64,000 nucleotides of DNA from Nakamurella alba (GCF_009707545.1 NZ_WLYK01000012.1:1-64000); one strand, 5' to 3'. Numbered from the stretch's first letter, positions 1 through 9,287 are shown. Notes: generated by a model not told the origin, from the sequence alone. Made by a program: numbers and translations.

Positions 1-640
1 CTGCGATCTCGGTATCGAGACGGTTCCGGCGGGCCAGGGCGTGGGCCACCGCGTCGTAGGCATCGTCGAAGGCGATCAACACGCCACCACCGGTGGGCAG
101 AAGATGTTCTTTGCGGACCCGCCGCAACCATGCGTCATGCCGTCCGGTCCAGGCGTCATTGTCGTAGATGTGTCCGTGTCGCAGCAGCAACTTCGACAAC
201 CGATGCCGCGCCGCCATCAACACCGTCCGGGTGTCTTCCCTGGCCCGGACCAGATCCCGCGCCGATTCCTGCGCCAGGGTCGCAATCGTGACCGCGACGA
301 TGTCGCCGTTGCGGGCCAGCCGGGCCAGCAACAACGCGTCCCTGCGGTCGGTCTTGACCCGGTCCCCGGACGGACGCAGCAACTTCGACGGCGCCGCGAT
401 CTGGCACACGTGCCCCGCCGCTTGCAGCGCCCGTGCCAACCCGTATCCGGTCGGGCCGGCCTCATAGGTCACCACCACCGGGCCGTGCCCGGCGGCGATC
501 TCGTCCACGAAATCGACCACCCGCTCGGTCAACGGGGACACCACCCGCTCGATCAGTTCACCAGTCAGCGCGTCAATCACCGCCGCCCGCACCGACCGGG
601 CATGAACATCCAGCCCGACACTCGTACGCTGTTCAATCAC
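1..640 (-). CDS. IS110-family transposase, N-terminal part (runs off left edge)
   Basis: Reading the minus strand from a GTG at 640-638 gives 213 uninterrupted codons to the window edge. An AGGAGG ribosome-binding site at 646-651 sits 5 nt before the GTG. The protein has the RuvC-like DEDD fold of IS110 transposases: D11 in GLDVHA, E60 in TYEAGPTGYG, and D98/D101 in KTDRRDA, the spacing expected for this family. The C-terminal serine-containing Tnp domain lies outside the window; the family is usually about 400 residues. IS110 enzymes recombine the element through a structured guide (bridge/seek) RNA encoded in a non-coding end. The sequence just upstream of this gene folds strongly (see 640-718). 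Whether the element is intact cannot be told from here. Confidence 0.9.
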   Translation of the reverse strand, partial: MIEQRTSVGLDVHARSVRAAVIDALTGELIERVVSPLTERVVDFVDEIAAGHGPVVVTYEAGPTGYGLARALQAAGHVCQIAAPSKLLRPSGDRVKTDRRDALLLARLARNGDIVAVTIATLAQESARDLVRAREDTRTVLMAARHRLSKLLLRHGHIYDNDAWTGRHDAWLRRVRKEHLLPTGGGVLIAFDDAYDAVAHALARRNRLDTEIA

Positions 641-718
641 CGGGGCCTCCTATGCATGTCGGCACCAGCCAGCCACCCTGGCCGGTGATCCACGAATGCT
701 GCATACGCGAGGCCCCGG
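640..718 (-). ncRNA. structured leader / candidate IS110 left-end guide RNA segment
   Basis: On the minus strand this 79-nt stretch forms one long hairpin. The outer stem is 10 perfect pairs (709-718 with 640-649). After a small internal loop come 6 pairs (700-705 with 651-656). An inner stem of 10 pairs with one G-U wobble (678-687 with 663-672) closes on loop GGTGG (673-677). The outer stem buries the transposase Shine-Dalgarno (646-651) and the first base of its GTG start. IS110 elements encode a structured bridge RNA in the left end in the IS110 group or in the right end in the IS1111 group. The position suits the former, but only about 134 bp separate the transposase from the next gene, so a translation-control hairpin is the alternative. 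Confidence 0.5.
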
Positions 719-774
719 CCTACACCGCCAAACGGCCCGCGTCCTACATAGGGTCTGACCTGCTGACCGACCCG

Positions 775-1275
775 TCAGCCTGCGGTGTTGGCGCTCGTCG
801 CAGGCAGGCCGGCGGCCTCCCGGCGGATCTGCTCCAGGGCGTCGTTGAAACCCTGCGGTGTGCCGCTGGACCCCGCGAGCTTGCCGACCTCCAGCCCGTC
901 GATGGGGCGGCCGACCACCACGCCGGGCACCGCAGCGGCGAACCGCCGCTGCAGGTCCAGCGAAGTGGGATCGGTGGCGTTCGGGGTCACGGTGACCTCA
1001 GAGACGACCCCGTCGTCCAGCGTCAGCTCGACGTCGATGCTCGACGGGAGCCCGCCGTACCAACCGGTGGCCGCGTAGTCACCGTCGCGGTAGTCCGACG
1101 TCGGCGTGGCCATCCCTGTCGAAATCGGCGGCACCTGCATCGGTGGCGTCCCGGCGCTCGAACTCCCGGTCCAGGAGGTGGCGGCCGCGGTCGGGACCTC
1201 CGTCGAGCAGGCACCGAGGGTGAGCCCGGCCGCGAGGACCAGCGGCCACCGCAGCCGGGTGATCGCGGAGCTCAC
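775..1275 (-). CDS. FMN-binding-domain lipoprotein
   Basis: A 166-residue protein starting at GTG 1275-1273, which overlaps the TGA of the upstream aldo/keto reductase gene by GTGA, so translation is probably coupled. It has a lipoprotein signal with lipobox LGAC (Cys23), a Ser/Thr-rich linker, then a domain of about 100 residues starting DGDYAATGWYGG. The later segment SSGTPQGFNDALEQI aligns with the SGAT-type motif where FMN_bind domains are flavinylated on Thr. An extracytoplasmic membrane-anchored flavoprotein is likely. The domain assignment is by motif only. It is the last gene before the IS110 left end. Confidence 0.65.
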   Translation of the reverse strand: MSSAITRLRWPLVLAAGLTLGACSTEVPTAAATSWTGSSSAGTPPMQVPPISTGMATPTSDYRDGDYAATGWYGGLPSSIDVELTLDDGVVSEVTVTPNATDPTSLDLQRRFAAAVPGVVVGRPIDGLEVGKLAGSSGTPQGFNDALEQIRREAAGLPATSANTAG

Positions 1276-2288
1276 CGGCGACGGGCCGCGGGCAGCAGCT
1301 CGTGCGCGCCGTAACTGTTGTCCTCGGGATTGATCGTCACCCCGGGCGGCACCAGCTCGTCGATCCGGTTCAGCACATCGTCGGTCAGCACGACATCCAC
1401 GGCCGGCAGGTAGGACTCGAGCTGCTCCATGGTGCGCGGACCGACGATCGCCGAGGTGACACCGGGGTGCCGCAGCACGAACGCGATCGCCAGCTCGATC
1501 ATCGGGATGCCCGCCTGGTCGGCGAGAACCGCCAGCTCCTCGACGATGTCGAGCTTGCGCTGGTTGGCCGGGCTGGACATGTCGAACCTCGCGGCCGGGC
1601 GCCGGGACGAGACCGGCGCGCCGCCGGTGCCCTTGCGGTACCGACCGGACAGCCACCCACCACCGATCGGGCTGTACACCAGCGTGCCCATCCCGTGCCG
1701 CAGCGTCGTCGGGAGGACGTCCTCCTCGATGCCACGCACCAGGATCGAGTAGGGCGGCTGCTCGGTGACGAAGCGCTCGAGTTTGCGATCGCGGGACGCC
1801 CACTGCGCCTCGACGATCTGCGATCCCGAGAAGGACGAGGAGCCGATGTACCGGACCTTGCCCTGCCGGACGAGATCGGTCAGGGCACCGAGGGTCTCCT
1901 CGACATCGACGCCCGGATCCGGCCGGTGGACCTGGTAGAGGTCGATGTGGTCGGTGCCGAGCCGGCGCAGCGAGTCCTCGACGGACCGCATGATCCAGCG
2001 GCGGGATCCGCCCCGGGTGTTCGGATCCTCGCCCATCGGCATGAAGAACTTCGTGGCCAGCACCACGTCGTCCCGCCGCCCGGCCAGGGCCGCGCCGACG
2101 ATCTCCTCGGAGCCGCCCGCCGAGTAGACGTCGGCCGTGTCCACGAAGTTGATGCCCGCGTCGAGGGCGGCCCGGATGATCCGGACGGAGTCGTCCCGGT
2201 CCTCGTTGCCCCAGGGCCCGAACATCATGGCGCCCAGGCACAACGGGCTCACCTGGACCCCTGTACGTCCCAGTGGTCGGTACTGCAT
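1272..2288 (-). CDS. aldo/keto reductase
   Basis: A 338-residue (beta/alpha)8 NADP-dependent oxidoreductase. The tetrad is visible: D and Y in FVDTADVYS, K in LATKFFMP, H in YQVHRPD. The N-terminus MQYRPLGRTGVQVS is the family norm and is preceded by GAGGAG. The C-terminal half carries the cofactor-binding pattern PPYSILVRGIEEDVLP and a late IVGPRTMEQL. The substrate cannot be predicted. It lies 14 nt downstream of a second aldo/keto reductase on the same strand and overlaps the lipoprotein gene by 4 nt, so these three form one transcription unit. Confidence 0.9.
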   Translation of the reverse strand: MQYRPLGRTGVQVSPLCLGAMMFGPWGNEDRDDSVRIIRAALDAGINFVDTADVYSAGGSEEIVGAALAGRRDDVVLATKFFMPMGEDPNTRGGSRRWIMRSVEDSLRRLGTDHIDLYQVHRPDPGVDVEETLGALTDLVRQGKVRYIGSSSFSGSQIVEAQWASRDRKLERFVTEQPPYSILVRGIEEDVLPTTLRHGMGTLVYSPIGGGWLSGRYRKGTGGAPVSSRRPAARFDMSSPANQRKLDIVEELAVLADQAGIPMIELAIAFVLRHPGVTSAIVGPRTMEQLESYLPAVDVVLTDDVLNRIDELVPPGVTINPEDNSYGAHELLPAARRR

Positions 2289-2302
2289 AGTGATGGTTCT
2301 CC

Positions 2303-3214
2303 TCAGTTCTCGGGGATGGTCCGCTCATAGCGGGACTGCATCGGGACGTCCGGGTCGGGGCCGCTGCGGGTACCGGAGTCGAGCCCGTCGAGGACGGCCA
2401 GATCCTCGGCGGTCAGCTCGAAGTCGAAGACGGCGAAGTTCTCCGCGATGCGGGCCGGGTTCACCGACTTCGGGATGGCCGAGCGCCCCTGCTGCAGGTG
2501 CCAGCGCAGCATCACCTGCGCGGGCGAGCGCCCGATCCGCTCGGCGATGCCGGCGATGGTCGGGTCGGCGAGCACGCTGCGCCGCTCCTCACCCCAGCCC
2601 GGATAGAAGGTGATGCCGCCGATCGGCGACCAGGCCTGGGTGATGATCCCGCGCTCGGCGTCGACCTGCTGCAGCGCGGCCTGGGTGAAGTAGGGGTGCA
2701 ACTCGACCTGGTTGACCGTCGGGACCACCTGGGTCCGCTCCGCGAGCAGGTCCAGGTGCTGCGGGGTGAAGTTGCTGACGCCGATCGCCCGCACCCGGCC
2801 GTCGGCGAGCAGCTTCTCCAGAGCCTGGTAGGCGCCGACCGTCGTGTCGAAGCGGTCAGGTGCCGGCTGGTGCAGGATCAGCAGGTCGATCTGCTCGACA
2901 CCCAGTTTGCGGACAGCCTTGTCAAAGCCGTGAAGGGTCGGCTCGTAGCCGTAGTCGGTGACCCAGATCTTGGTCTCGACGAAGATCTCCGAGCGGTCGA
3001 TGCCGGAGCGCCGGATGCCCTCGCCGACCTGCCGCTCGTTGCCGTAGGCCGCCGCGGTGTCGATGTGCCGGTAGCCCAGGCGCAGCGCGGTGTCGACCGC
3101 GGCGGCGGTCTCCTCCGGTGGGCTCTGGAAGACTCCCAGCCCGAGCGTGGGCATGGTGACCCCGTTGTTCAGTGTGAGGTCCTCGATGACGGTGGGAGTG
3201 GTCGGTGCGTTCAT
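2303..3214 (-). CDS. aldo/keto reductase (2,5-diketo-D-gluconate reductase-like)
   Basis: A 303-residue protein from ATG 3214; an upstream in-frame extension to 3271 lacks family similarity and would run into the promoter region. It matches the short AKR5-like branch: D/Y in HIDTAAAYGNE, K in VETKIW, H in LLILHQP, GVSNFTPQHL, NQVELHPYF and the cofactor segment AIPKSVNPARIAENF. This branch reduces aldehydes and ketosugars with NADPH. It is first gene of the minus-strand unit and is transcribed divergently from an MmyB-type XRE regulator (3301), the likely controller. Confidence 0.9.
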   Translation of the reverse strand: MNAPTTPTVIEDLTLNNGVTMPTLGLGVFQSPPEETAAAVDTALRLGYRHIDTAAAYGNERQVGEGIRRSGIDRSEIFVETKIWVTDYGYEPTLHGFDKAVRKLGVEQIDLLILHQPAPDRFDTTVGAYQALEKLLADGRVRAIGVSNFTPQHLDLLAERTQVVPTVNQVELHPYFTQAALQQVDAERGIITQAWSPIGGITFYPGWGEERRSVLADPTIAGIAERIGRSPAQVMLRWHLQQGRSAIPKSVNPARIAENFAVFDFELTAEDLAVLDGLDSGTRSGPDPDVPMQSRYERTIPEN

Positions 3215-3250
3215 GGGTCCCACGCTAGGTCCGGCCGGTGACGGCGACGA

Positions 3251-3294
3251 GGTACTGCCAGGGCCCCCCACGCGGGTCGGGGCGGCCGTACCGT
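3251..3294 (+). promoter_or_regulatory. candidate operator and leaderless -10 box between AKR and XRE genes
   Basis: Inverted half-sites GGTACTGCC (3251-3259) and GGCCGTACC (3284-3292) match at 8 of 9 positions and flank a G/C-rich spacer in the divergent region. TACCGT at 3289-3294 fits an actinobacterial -10 box exactly 6 nt before the ATG at 3301, so the regulator transcript is probably leaderless. No convincing -35 hexamer is visible. Binding by the adjacent XRE regulator is inference. Confidence 0.4.
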
Positions 3295-3300
3295 TGAGGC

Positions 3301-4170
3301 ATGGACAACAGGGCCGAGATCAGGGAGTTCCTCACCTCCCGCCGTGCCCGGCTGACCCCGCAGCAGGCCGGGCTGCCCGCGTACGGCGGCCGGCGACGGG
3401 TGACCGGGCTGCGCCGGGAGGAGGTCGCACTGCTCGCCGGTGTCAGCATCGACTACTACGTGCGGCTGGAACGCGGGAACCTCAGCGGCGCGTCGGAGAG
3501 CGTCCTGCACAGCCTGGCCGAGGCATTGCAACTGGACGAGGCCGAGCGCGAGCACCTGCAGGCGCTGGCCCGCAATTCCACGCACAGCACGGCGCGGTCC
3601 CGGACCACCGCGCCCACCGGGGTGGCCCGGAGCGTGCAGCAGGTGCTGGACGCGATCGGCGACGCCCCGGCCTGGGTGCGCAACGGCCGGCACGACATGC
3701 TCGCGATGAACGCGCTGGCCCGGGTGCTCTACGCACCGATGCTGACGCACACCGACCGGCCCAACACCGCACGGTTCCTGTACCTGGATCCGGCCTCGCA
3801 GGAGTTCTTCGTCGACTGGGAGCGGTCCGCGACCGACGTGGCCGCCCTGCTGCGCGCCGAGGCCGGGCGGAACCCGCACGACAAGAAGCTGATCGAGCTG
3901 ATCGGCGAGCTGTCCACCCGCAGCGAGGTGTTCCGGACCCGTTGGGCCGCACACAATGTCAAGTTCCACCGGACCGGCCAGAAGCGCATCCACCACCCGG
4001 CGGTCGGCCGGCTCGACCTGGACTTCGAGGCGATGGAACTTCCGTCCCACCCCGGGCTCACGATGTTCGTCTACACCGCCGCGGTCGGCACGCCGACCGC
4101 CGACTCCCTGCGCATCCTCGGCAGTCTCGCCGCCGCCCAGCCGGTCACCCGCGTCGATCCCGTCGGCTGA
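3301..4170 (+). CDS. XRE-family regulator with MmyB-like ligand-binding domain
   Basis: A 289-residue protein. Residues 5-75 form the helix-turn-helix typical of this group: TGLRREEVALLAGVS, then YYVRLERG. The C-terminal half (about 105-275) is the PAS-like MmyB domain with FLYLDPASQEFFVDWERSA and IHHPAVGRLDLDFEAMELP. Family members bind lipid-like ligands and commonly sit divergent from an oxidoreductase gene, as here (aldo/keto reductase at 2303-3214). There is no Shine-Dalgarno; a TACCGT box 6 nt upstream suggests leaderless translation. A second member of the family is at 31264. Confidence 0.9.
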   Translation: MDNRAEIREFLTSRRARLTPQQAGLPAYGGRRRVTGLRREEVALLAGVSIDYYVRLERGNLSGASESVLHSLAEALQLDEAEREHLQALARNSTHSTARSRTTAPTGVARSVQQVLDAIGDAPAWVRNGRHDMLAMNALARVLYAPMLTHTDRPNTARFLYLDPASQEFFVDWERSATDVAALLRAEAGRNPHDKKLIELIGELSTRSEVFRTRWAAHNVKFHRTGQKRIHHPAVGRLDLDFEAMELPSHPGLTMFVYTAAVGTPTADSLRILGSLAAAQPVTRVDPVG

Positions 4171-4198
4171 TCGACGATCCAGCCCTCGGCCCGGATGC

Positions 4199-5125
4199 TC
4201 AGTTGTTCTCCGGCAGTCCGCTGGTCCATTGCCGTTGACCGGCCGGTGGCCGCAACGCCAGTACATCTCCCAGCAGCTCCTCGTCGATCGGCGCCGTGAG
4301 CGCCTCGACGGCGGCGTGCAGGTGGTGCGGCTTGCCGGTGCCGACGACGGTGGTCGGCGCCCCGGAGCGTTGCAGGGAGTACTGGTTGGCCAGGACAGCG
4401 ATGTCGACGCCACGCTTCTCGCAGAGATCGGCCATCGCCCGGACAGCCGCCTGCGCCGCAGCCGGCGCCGGGTGCGGGCGGTTCATCCGGGAGCCACCGG
4501 CAGTCAGCAGGCCGAGCGCCACCGCGGCGGCGTTCATCAGCCCGACACCGTGCGATGCCGCGAGCGGCACCAGCTCCGCGGTGAGGGCGTCGTCGAGCAG
4601 TGTCGCGTGGGCGTAGGTCAGGATCACGTCGAGGTCGGCCTCGCGAATCGCCCGCGCCATCAGCGGCAGCGGGTAGCCGGTGACGCCGATGGCCCGGCAC
4701 AGGCCATCCGCGCGCAGCTGCCGCAACTCGGCGATCGAGTCCTCCAGCACCGGACCCCAGGCCACGAACTCGATGTCGTGCAGCTGCAGGATGTCCACGT
4801 GATCGGTGCGCAGCAGCCGCAGGCTGACCTGCAGGCTCCGCCGGATCCGCTCCGGCCGGAAGTCGAAGTCGTCGTCGGAGTACCGGCCGGCCTTGGTGGC
4901 CAGCACCACCCGGTCACGGCGCCCGCCGCCGAGCGCGACACCGAGCCGCTGCTCGGCACTGCCGTAGTACGGCGAGGTGTCGATCAGGGTGATGCCGAGG
5001 TCCAGTGCCTCGTGCACCACCCTGGTGGCCGCGACATCGTCCAACGGCCCGAACATCTCGCCGAGCGAACCGGTGCCGAGAGCCAGCGCCGACACCTCCA
5101 GCGGGCCCAGCAGTCGGTACAGCAA
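4199..5125 (-). CDS. aldo/keto reductase (L-galactose / D-threo-aldose dehydrogenase-like)
   Basis: A 308-residue protein taken from TTG 5125-5123, because GGAGGAG lies 5 nt upstream and the start MLYRLLGPLEVSAL then matches the family N-terminus. An in-frame GTG at 5140 would add five residues that are the Shine-Dalgarno itself. Active-site residues: LIDTSPYYG (D, Y), LATKAGR (K), LQLHDIEF (H). This branch oxidises aldose C1 using NAD(P). It follows the inositol-type operon across a strong hairpin (5144-5177) and converges with the XRE gene (ends 4170). Confidence 0.85.
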   Translation of the reverse strand: MLYRLLGPLEVSALALGTGSLGEMFGPLDDVAATRVVHEALDLGITLIDTSPYYGSAEQRLGVALGGGRRDRVVLATKAGRYSDDDFDFRPERIRRSLQVSLRLLRTDHVDILQLHDIEFVAWGPVLEDSIAELRQLRADGLCRAIGVTGYPLPLMARAIREADLDVILTYAHATLLDDALTAELVPLAASHGVGLMNAAAVALGLLTAGGSRMNRPHPAPAAAQAAVRAMADLCEKRGVDIAVLANQYSLQRSGAPTTVVGTGKPHHLHAAVEALTAPIDEELLGDVLALRPPAGQRQWTSGLPENN

Positions 5126-5143
5126 CAGTTCTCCTCCCACAGC

Positions 5144-5177
5144 ACCGACCGCGCCCGGGTGCTCGGGCGCGGTCGGT
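5144..5177 (-). terminator. hairpin terminator after the sugar-catabolic operon
   Basis: A 14-bp perfect stem (5144-5157 with 5164-5177) with a 6-nt loop lies between the stop of the Gfo/Idh gene (5191) and the next minus-strand gene. It is GC-only at the base and lacks a U-run, common for actinobacterial terminators. It overlaps the region just upstream of the aldo/keto reductase Shine-Dalgarno. Confidence 0.7.
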
Positions 5178-5190
5178 CGTCCTCATCCGT

Positions 5191-6375
5191 TCAGTGCTGG
5201 GTCACCGGCGTGTTCACCGGCTCCGGCTGACGGGTACGGGCCGAGCGAAGCCCGGCGCCGACCACGTTCATCACCGACAGGGCGGTCGCGAAGTCGGTGT
5301 CCATCGCCGAACCGGAACGCACACAGCGCAGGAACTCCTGGATCTCGGCGACGAAGGCCTCCGCGTACCCGGTCCCCACCCCGGCCCCAGCCATCGCCGC
5401 GACGTCGGCGAAGTACGGGTGGGCCGGGCCGGTGACGACGGTCCGCGGTCCGTTGTAGGCGCCGTCCGCGTCGTCGGTGAAGATGCGGAACTCGCCGGCC
5501 CGGATGGAGTCGAAGACGACATGGCCGCCGGTGCCGAACACCTCGACCCCGAGCGAGTTCGGCACACCGGAGGCGATCCGGCTGAGCGCGACCTGCCCGA
5601 TCGCTCCGTTCTCGAGTTCGACGGTGAGCAGGGCGATGTCGTCGTTGCCCACCGGGCCCGTCGCTTCGCCGCCGCCCGATCCGTGCCCGATGGCACCGGC
5701 GACCGGCAGCGGCCGGGTGGTGTGCACGGTGGACAGCGTCGAGGAGAGCACGGTGCGGACCGGGCCGGCCACGTACTGCAGCGCATCGATGGCGTGGGCA
5801 CCGATGTCCAGGATCGCACCGCCGCCGGACTGCTCCTGCGAGTACCGCCAGGACAGTGCCCCCGCAGGGTCGGCGGCGTAGTCGGCGTGGTACCAGGCGC
5901 GGACCGTGTGCACCTGGCCGATCCGGCCGGCGGTCACCGCATCGGCGACGGCCGCCATGCCGGGCAGCCGGCGGAACGAAAAACCGACGCCGGTGACGGC
6001 TGTCGTGCTGCCCGCCAGCTCGGCCAGCTGCTGCCCTTCCTCCGGGGTGCGGCCGATCGGCTTCTCCGCGAAGACGTGCTTGCCGGAGGCCAGTACCTTC
6101 GACAACACCTCTTGGTGCAGGAAGTTCGGCAGCGCGACGCTCACCACGTCGATCTCCGGATCGGCGAGGAAGGCGTCGATGTCGCCGGTGACGTCGGCGA
6201 AGCCGTAGCGGTCGGCGACGCTGCGGGCCAGCGTGGTGTTCGGGTCCACCACGGTGCGGAGTTGGACGTCGAGATCGGCGAGATCGGGTGCCATCTGGGC
6301 GTTCCGGTAGCCGAAGGCGTGCGCCTGGCCGGCCATCCCGGCCCCGATGAGCCCGACGCGGACTGGTGTCTTCAT
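5191..6375 (-). CDS. Gfo/Idh/MocA-family dehydrogenase (inositol/sugar dehydrogenase-like)
   Basis: A 394-residue NAD(P)-dependent oxidoreductase. The N-terminal Rossmann fold is [13 protein letters not shown] (residues 8-20). The [11 protein letters not shown] signature, whose Lys is the catalytic EKP lysine, lies near residue 105, and the [15 protein letters not shown] segment with the family His is near 190. Its ATG overlaps the TGA of the ABC ATPase gene by 4 nt. As last gene of an operon with an IolE-like protein and a ribose-type ABC importer, it likely oxidises the imported polyol or sugar, like IolG. The exact substrate is not determinable. Confidence 0.85.
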   Translation of the reverse strand: MKTPVRVGLIGAGMAGQAHAFGYRNAQMAPDLADLDVQLRTVVDPNTTLARSVADRYGFADVTGDIDAFLADPEIDVVSVALPNFLHQEVLSKVLASGKHVFAEKPIGRTPEEGQQLAELAGSTTAVTGVGFSFRRLPGMAAVADAVTAGRIGQVHTVRAWYHADYAADPAGALSWRYSQEQSGGGAILDIGAHAIDALQYVAGPVRTVLSSTLSTVHTTRPLPVAGAIGHGSGGGEATGPVGNDDIALLTVELENGAIGQVALSRIASGVPNSLGVEVFGTGGHVVFDSIRAGEFRIFTDDADGAYNGPRTVVTGPAHPYFADVAAMAGAGVGTGYAEAFVAEIQEFLRCVRSGSAMDTDFATALSVMNVVGAGLRSARTRQPEPVNTPVTQH

Positions 6376-7175
6376 GATGCGGTCGCCGTGGTCCTTTCCT
6401 GGTCGTCCTTCAGGACGGTGTGCAGTTCGTGTTGCAGTGCTTCGAGTTCCGCGCCGCCGGCCATCTGCCGGGCGAGTTCGGGCATGGTGATCTCGCTCTT
6501 GGCGTGGTCACCGATCGTCCGGCCGCGTTGCAGCAGGACGAAGTGGTCGCTGACCGGGTAGGCGTGGTTCGGGTTGTGCGTGATGAAGATGACCCCGAGC
6601 CCGCGCTCCTTGGCCTGGACGATGTACCGGAGCACCACCCCGGCCTGGCGGACGCCGAGCGCGGAGGTCGGCTCGTCCAGGATCAGCACCCGGGCGCCGA
6701 AGTACACGGCACGGGCGATGGCGACGGACTGGCGCTCGCCGCCGGACATGGTGCCGATCGGCTGCTCAGGGTCACGCACCTGGATGCCCATCTTGCGCAG
6801 CTCGTCGTGGACGATCGCCTTGGCCTCCTTCGACTTCAGGAAGCCACGGGACGCGGGTTCGGAACCAAGGAAGAAGTTCCGCCAGATCGGCATCAGCGGC
6901 GCGACGGCGAGATCCTGGTACACGGTGGCGATCCCACGGGCGCGGGCGTCACGGGGCGAGGTGAAGTGCACCGCCTCACCGTCGACCAGGTACTCACCGG
7001 TGTCCGGCGGGTGCACCCCGGACAGGGTCTTGATGAAGGTCGACTTCCCGGCGCCGTTGTCGCCGAGCACGGCCGTCACCTCGCCGGAACGCACCGCACA
7101 CGACACGTCCTGCAGCGCCTTGACCCTGCCGAACGACTTGGCGATGTTGCGGACCTCGAGCAGCGGGGTGGTCAT
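6372..7175 (-). CDS. sugar ABC transporter, ATP-binding protein (single NBD)
   Basis: A 267-residue protein from ATG 7175; longer in-frame upstream sequence is antisense to the permease gene. It has one nucleotide-binding domain: Walker [11 protein letters not shown]-loop VYQDLAVAP, signature MSGGERQS, Walker [12 protein letters not shown], and H-loop ITHN. A single NBD, rather than the fused double NBD of RbsA, is typical of FrcA-like fructose/polyol importers. It overlaps the permease stop and the dehydrogenase start by 4 nt each, indicating one operon. Confidence 0.93.
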   Translation of the reverse strand: MTTPLLEVRNIAKSFGRVKALQDVSCAVRSGEVTAVLGDNGAGKSTFIKTLSGVHPPDTGEYLVDGEAVHFTSPRDARARGIATVYQDLAVAPLMPIWRNFFLGSEPASRGFLKSKEAKAIVHDELRKMGIQVRDPEQPIGTMSGGERQSVAIARAVYFGARVLILDEPTSALGVRQAGVVLRYIVQAKERGLGVIFITHNPNHAYPVSDHFVLLQRGRTIGDHAKSEITMPELARQMAGGAELEALQHELHTVLKDDQERTTATAS

Positions 7176-8248
7176 GCCTTCCCTCCCTGGGCACGCTTCT
7201 TCAGGTACAGGTTGATGAGGACGGCGAGCAGCAGGATCGCGCCGAGGAAGAACTTGAAGAGCTCGCTCGGCAGCCCGGCCAGCGGCATGCCCTGTTGCAC
7301 CATGCCGAAGATCAGTGCGCCGATCGACGCACCCAGCACCGATCCGGCTCCGCCGGTGAGCAGGCACCCGCCGATCACCGCGGCGATGATGAAGTTGAAC
7401 TCCTGGCCGATGCCGGTGGTCACTGTGGCGGACGCGTACCGGATCACCGTGAGCTGGCCGACCAGCCAGGCGGCGAACGCGGTCCCCATGAACAGGCCGA
7501 TCCGTACCCGGGCCACCGGGACGCCCATCGCCAGCGCACCGGCGGCATTGCCGCCGACGGCGGCGATCCAGTTGCCCGCCGTCGTCCGGGTGAGCAGCAC
7601 GATGCCGATCACCGTGAGCACGATCCACCAGATCAGCGACACCTGGAAGCCGCCGGCCGAGGATCCGAAGACGGCCTTCGCGCTGTCGTAGCCGTTGTAG
7701 TCGGCGATCCCGGACACGGTGACCTGGTCGGTCACCCCGGTGGTGACGGCGTAGTTCAGGCCCCAGAGCATGAAGTAGGTGGCCAGCGTGATGATGAAGC
7801 TCGGCAGCTTGGTGCGGTGCACCAGGATCCCGTTGAGCAGGCCGACCACCAGCGCGAACGCCAGCGAGATCAGCATCCCGAACCAGACGTTGGTGTTGAG
7901 CTGGGTGGTCACCAGGGCGGTCACCAGACCGGTGGAGCCGATCAGCACGCCGGACGACAGGTCGAACTCGCCGCCGATCATCAGCAGGGCGACGGCCACC
8001 GCCATGATCCCCAGCGTCGCGGCCGGGTCGAGGAAGTTGCCGATGCCCTCACGGCTGGCGAAGGCCGGGGCGGCGATCGAGAAGCCGATGAAGATGATGA
8101 TCGCGGCGGCGCCGGACCCGAACTCCGCCGACATGAAGAACCGGCGCAGTCGCCCGCTGGTGGCCAGCCGGTCGTCGACCTGGTCCAGCTGCTCGGGTCG
8201 GACCGGCGCCGATCCTGCCGGCCTCGAAGGGGTGTCGTGGACGGTCAT
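7172..8248 (-). CDS. sugar ABC transporter permease (ribose/BPD_transp_2 type)
   Basis: A 358-residue polytopic membrane protein starting at ATG 8248. A cytoplasmic tail of about 45 residues is followed by roughly ten hydrophobic segments. The ribose-permease hallmarks are present: [10 protein letters not shown] after the second segments, [20 protein letters not shown], and [13 protein letters not shown], the EAA-like coupling loop. It is separated by 1 nt from the binding-protein gene (TGA-C-ATG) and overlaps the ATPase gene by 4 nt. It forms the channel of the importer with the ATPase at 6372-7175. Confidence 0.93.
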   Translation of the reverse strand: MTVHDTPSRPAGSAPVRPEQLDQVDDRLATSGRLRRFFMSAEFGSGAAAIIIFIGFSIAAPAFASREGIGNFLDPAATLGIMAVAVALLMIGGEFDLSSGVLIGSTGLVTALVTTQLNTNVWFGMLISLAFALVVGLLNGILVHRTKLPSFIITLATYFMLWGLNYAVTTGVTDQVTVSGIADYNGYDSAKAVFGSSAGGFQVSLIWWIVLTVIGIVLLTRTTAGNWIAAVGGNAAGALAMGVPVARVRIGLFMGTAFAAWLVGQLTVIRYASATVTTGIGQEFNFIIAAVIGGCLLTGGAGSVLGASIGALIFGMVQQGMPLAGLPSELFKFFLGAILLLAVLINLYLKKRAQGGKA

Positions 8249-8249
8249 G

Positions 8250-9236
8250 TCAGCGGGTCCCCTTGGACACCAGGTCCGAGACCGTGGCGACGTTGTCCTT
8301 GGTGATGAAGGCCGGGCCGGTGAGGACCGGCAGTCCGCCGCCGACCGTGTTGAGGTTGTCGTGGTAGAGCACCAGCATCGCAATCGGCAGGTAGCCCTGG
8401 AGATACTGCTGCTGGTCGACGGCGAACAGGATGTCGCCCGCCTCGATGGACTTCAGCACGTCCGCGTTGATGTCGAAGGTCCCGACCTTCGCCGAGCTGC
8501 CGGCGTCCTTGACGCCGGCCAACGCGGCCACCGCCACATCCGGGTTCAGCGACAGCACGCCGTCGATGCTCTTGTCCCCGAGCAACTTCGACTTCACCGT
8601 CGACTGGATGCCCTGGGGGTTCGCCAGGTCCACCTGCAGGTTCTCGACGGTGCCGCCGAAGGTCTCTGCCGCGCCCTTGCAGCGCTGCTCCAGCCCGATG
8701 TTGCCGGCCTCGTGGATCACGCAGATCAGCTTCGTGGCGCCGGCGTTCTTCAGCTCGGTACCCGCCCCCTCGCCGGCCACCGTCTCGGTCTGCCCGACGT
8801 GCCCGATCGCCCCGAACTCGGCCGAGACCTCGGCGCCGGAGTTGATCGTCACGAACGGGATGCCCTGGCTCGTCGCATTCTCCAGCGAGGCCTTCAGCGC
8901 ATCCGGGTTGGCCATCGAGACCACCAGTCCGGTGGGCTTCTTCGCCAACGCGGCGTCGATCAGCTTCGCCTGGTTGGCACCCTCGACATCGCCGGTGATC
9001 TCGACGTTCACGCGGAACTGGGTGGCGGCATCTTCGGCGCCGCGCTTGACCACGTTCCAGAACGACCCGTCGGGGTTCCCGTGGATCACCACGGCGTAGT
9101 TCAGGTCCCGGATGGCCCCGGCGCCGCCGGCGGAGGCGGCCTCCGAGGTGGTGGCGGCCTTGCCGCCGGTACCGCAGCCGGCGAGCAGCACACCGGCCGC
9201 CGCCACGCCGATGACACGGAAGGTCCAGCTCTTCAT
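8250..9236 (-). CDS. sugar ABC transporter substrate-binding lipoprotein
   Basis: A 328-residue periplasmic-binding-protein type 1 domain (Peripla_BP_4) behind a lipoprotein signal with LLAGC lipobox at about residue 21. YAVVIHGNPDGSFWNVVKRG is the classic first strand/helix of ribose/inositol binders. AKKPTGLVVSMANPDALK and TFDINADVLKSIEAGDILFAVDQQ line the expected hinge and ligand positions. The start is ATG 9236 with GGAG upstream. The pentose or cyclitol specificity is suggested only by the neighbouring IolE-like and IolG-like genes. Confidence 0.92.
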   Translation of the reverse strand: MKSWTFRVIGVAAAGVLLAGCGTGGKAATTSEAASAGGAGAIRDLNYAVVIHGNPDGSFWNVVKRGAEDAATQFRVNVEITGDVEGANQAKLIDAALAKKPTGLVVSMANPDALKASLENATSQGIPFVTINSGAEVSAEFGAIGHVGQTETVAGEGAGTELKNAGATKLICVIHEAGNIGLEQRCKGAAETFGGTVENLQVDLANPQGIQSTVKSKLLGDKSIDGVLSLNPDVAVAALAGVKDAGSSAKVGTFDINADVLKSIEAGDILFAVDQQQYLQGYLPIAMLVLYHDNLNTVGGGLPVLTGPAFITKDNVATVSDLVSKGTR

Positions 9237-9264
9237 CGAGTTGCTCCTGTGGGTGTGGAGGGGT

Positions 9265-9283
9265 CCGCCGGCGGTGCCGGCGG
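9265..9283 (-). terminator. intra-operon hairpin
   Basis: An 8-bp GC-only inverted repeat (9265-9272 with 9276-9283, loop GGT) lies between the IolE-like gene and the binding-protein gene. There is no U-run. Such hairpins often stabilise or attenuate segments of ABC-importer mRNAs; which applies here is unknown. Confidence 0.4.
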
Positions 9284-9287
9284 GAGG

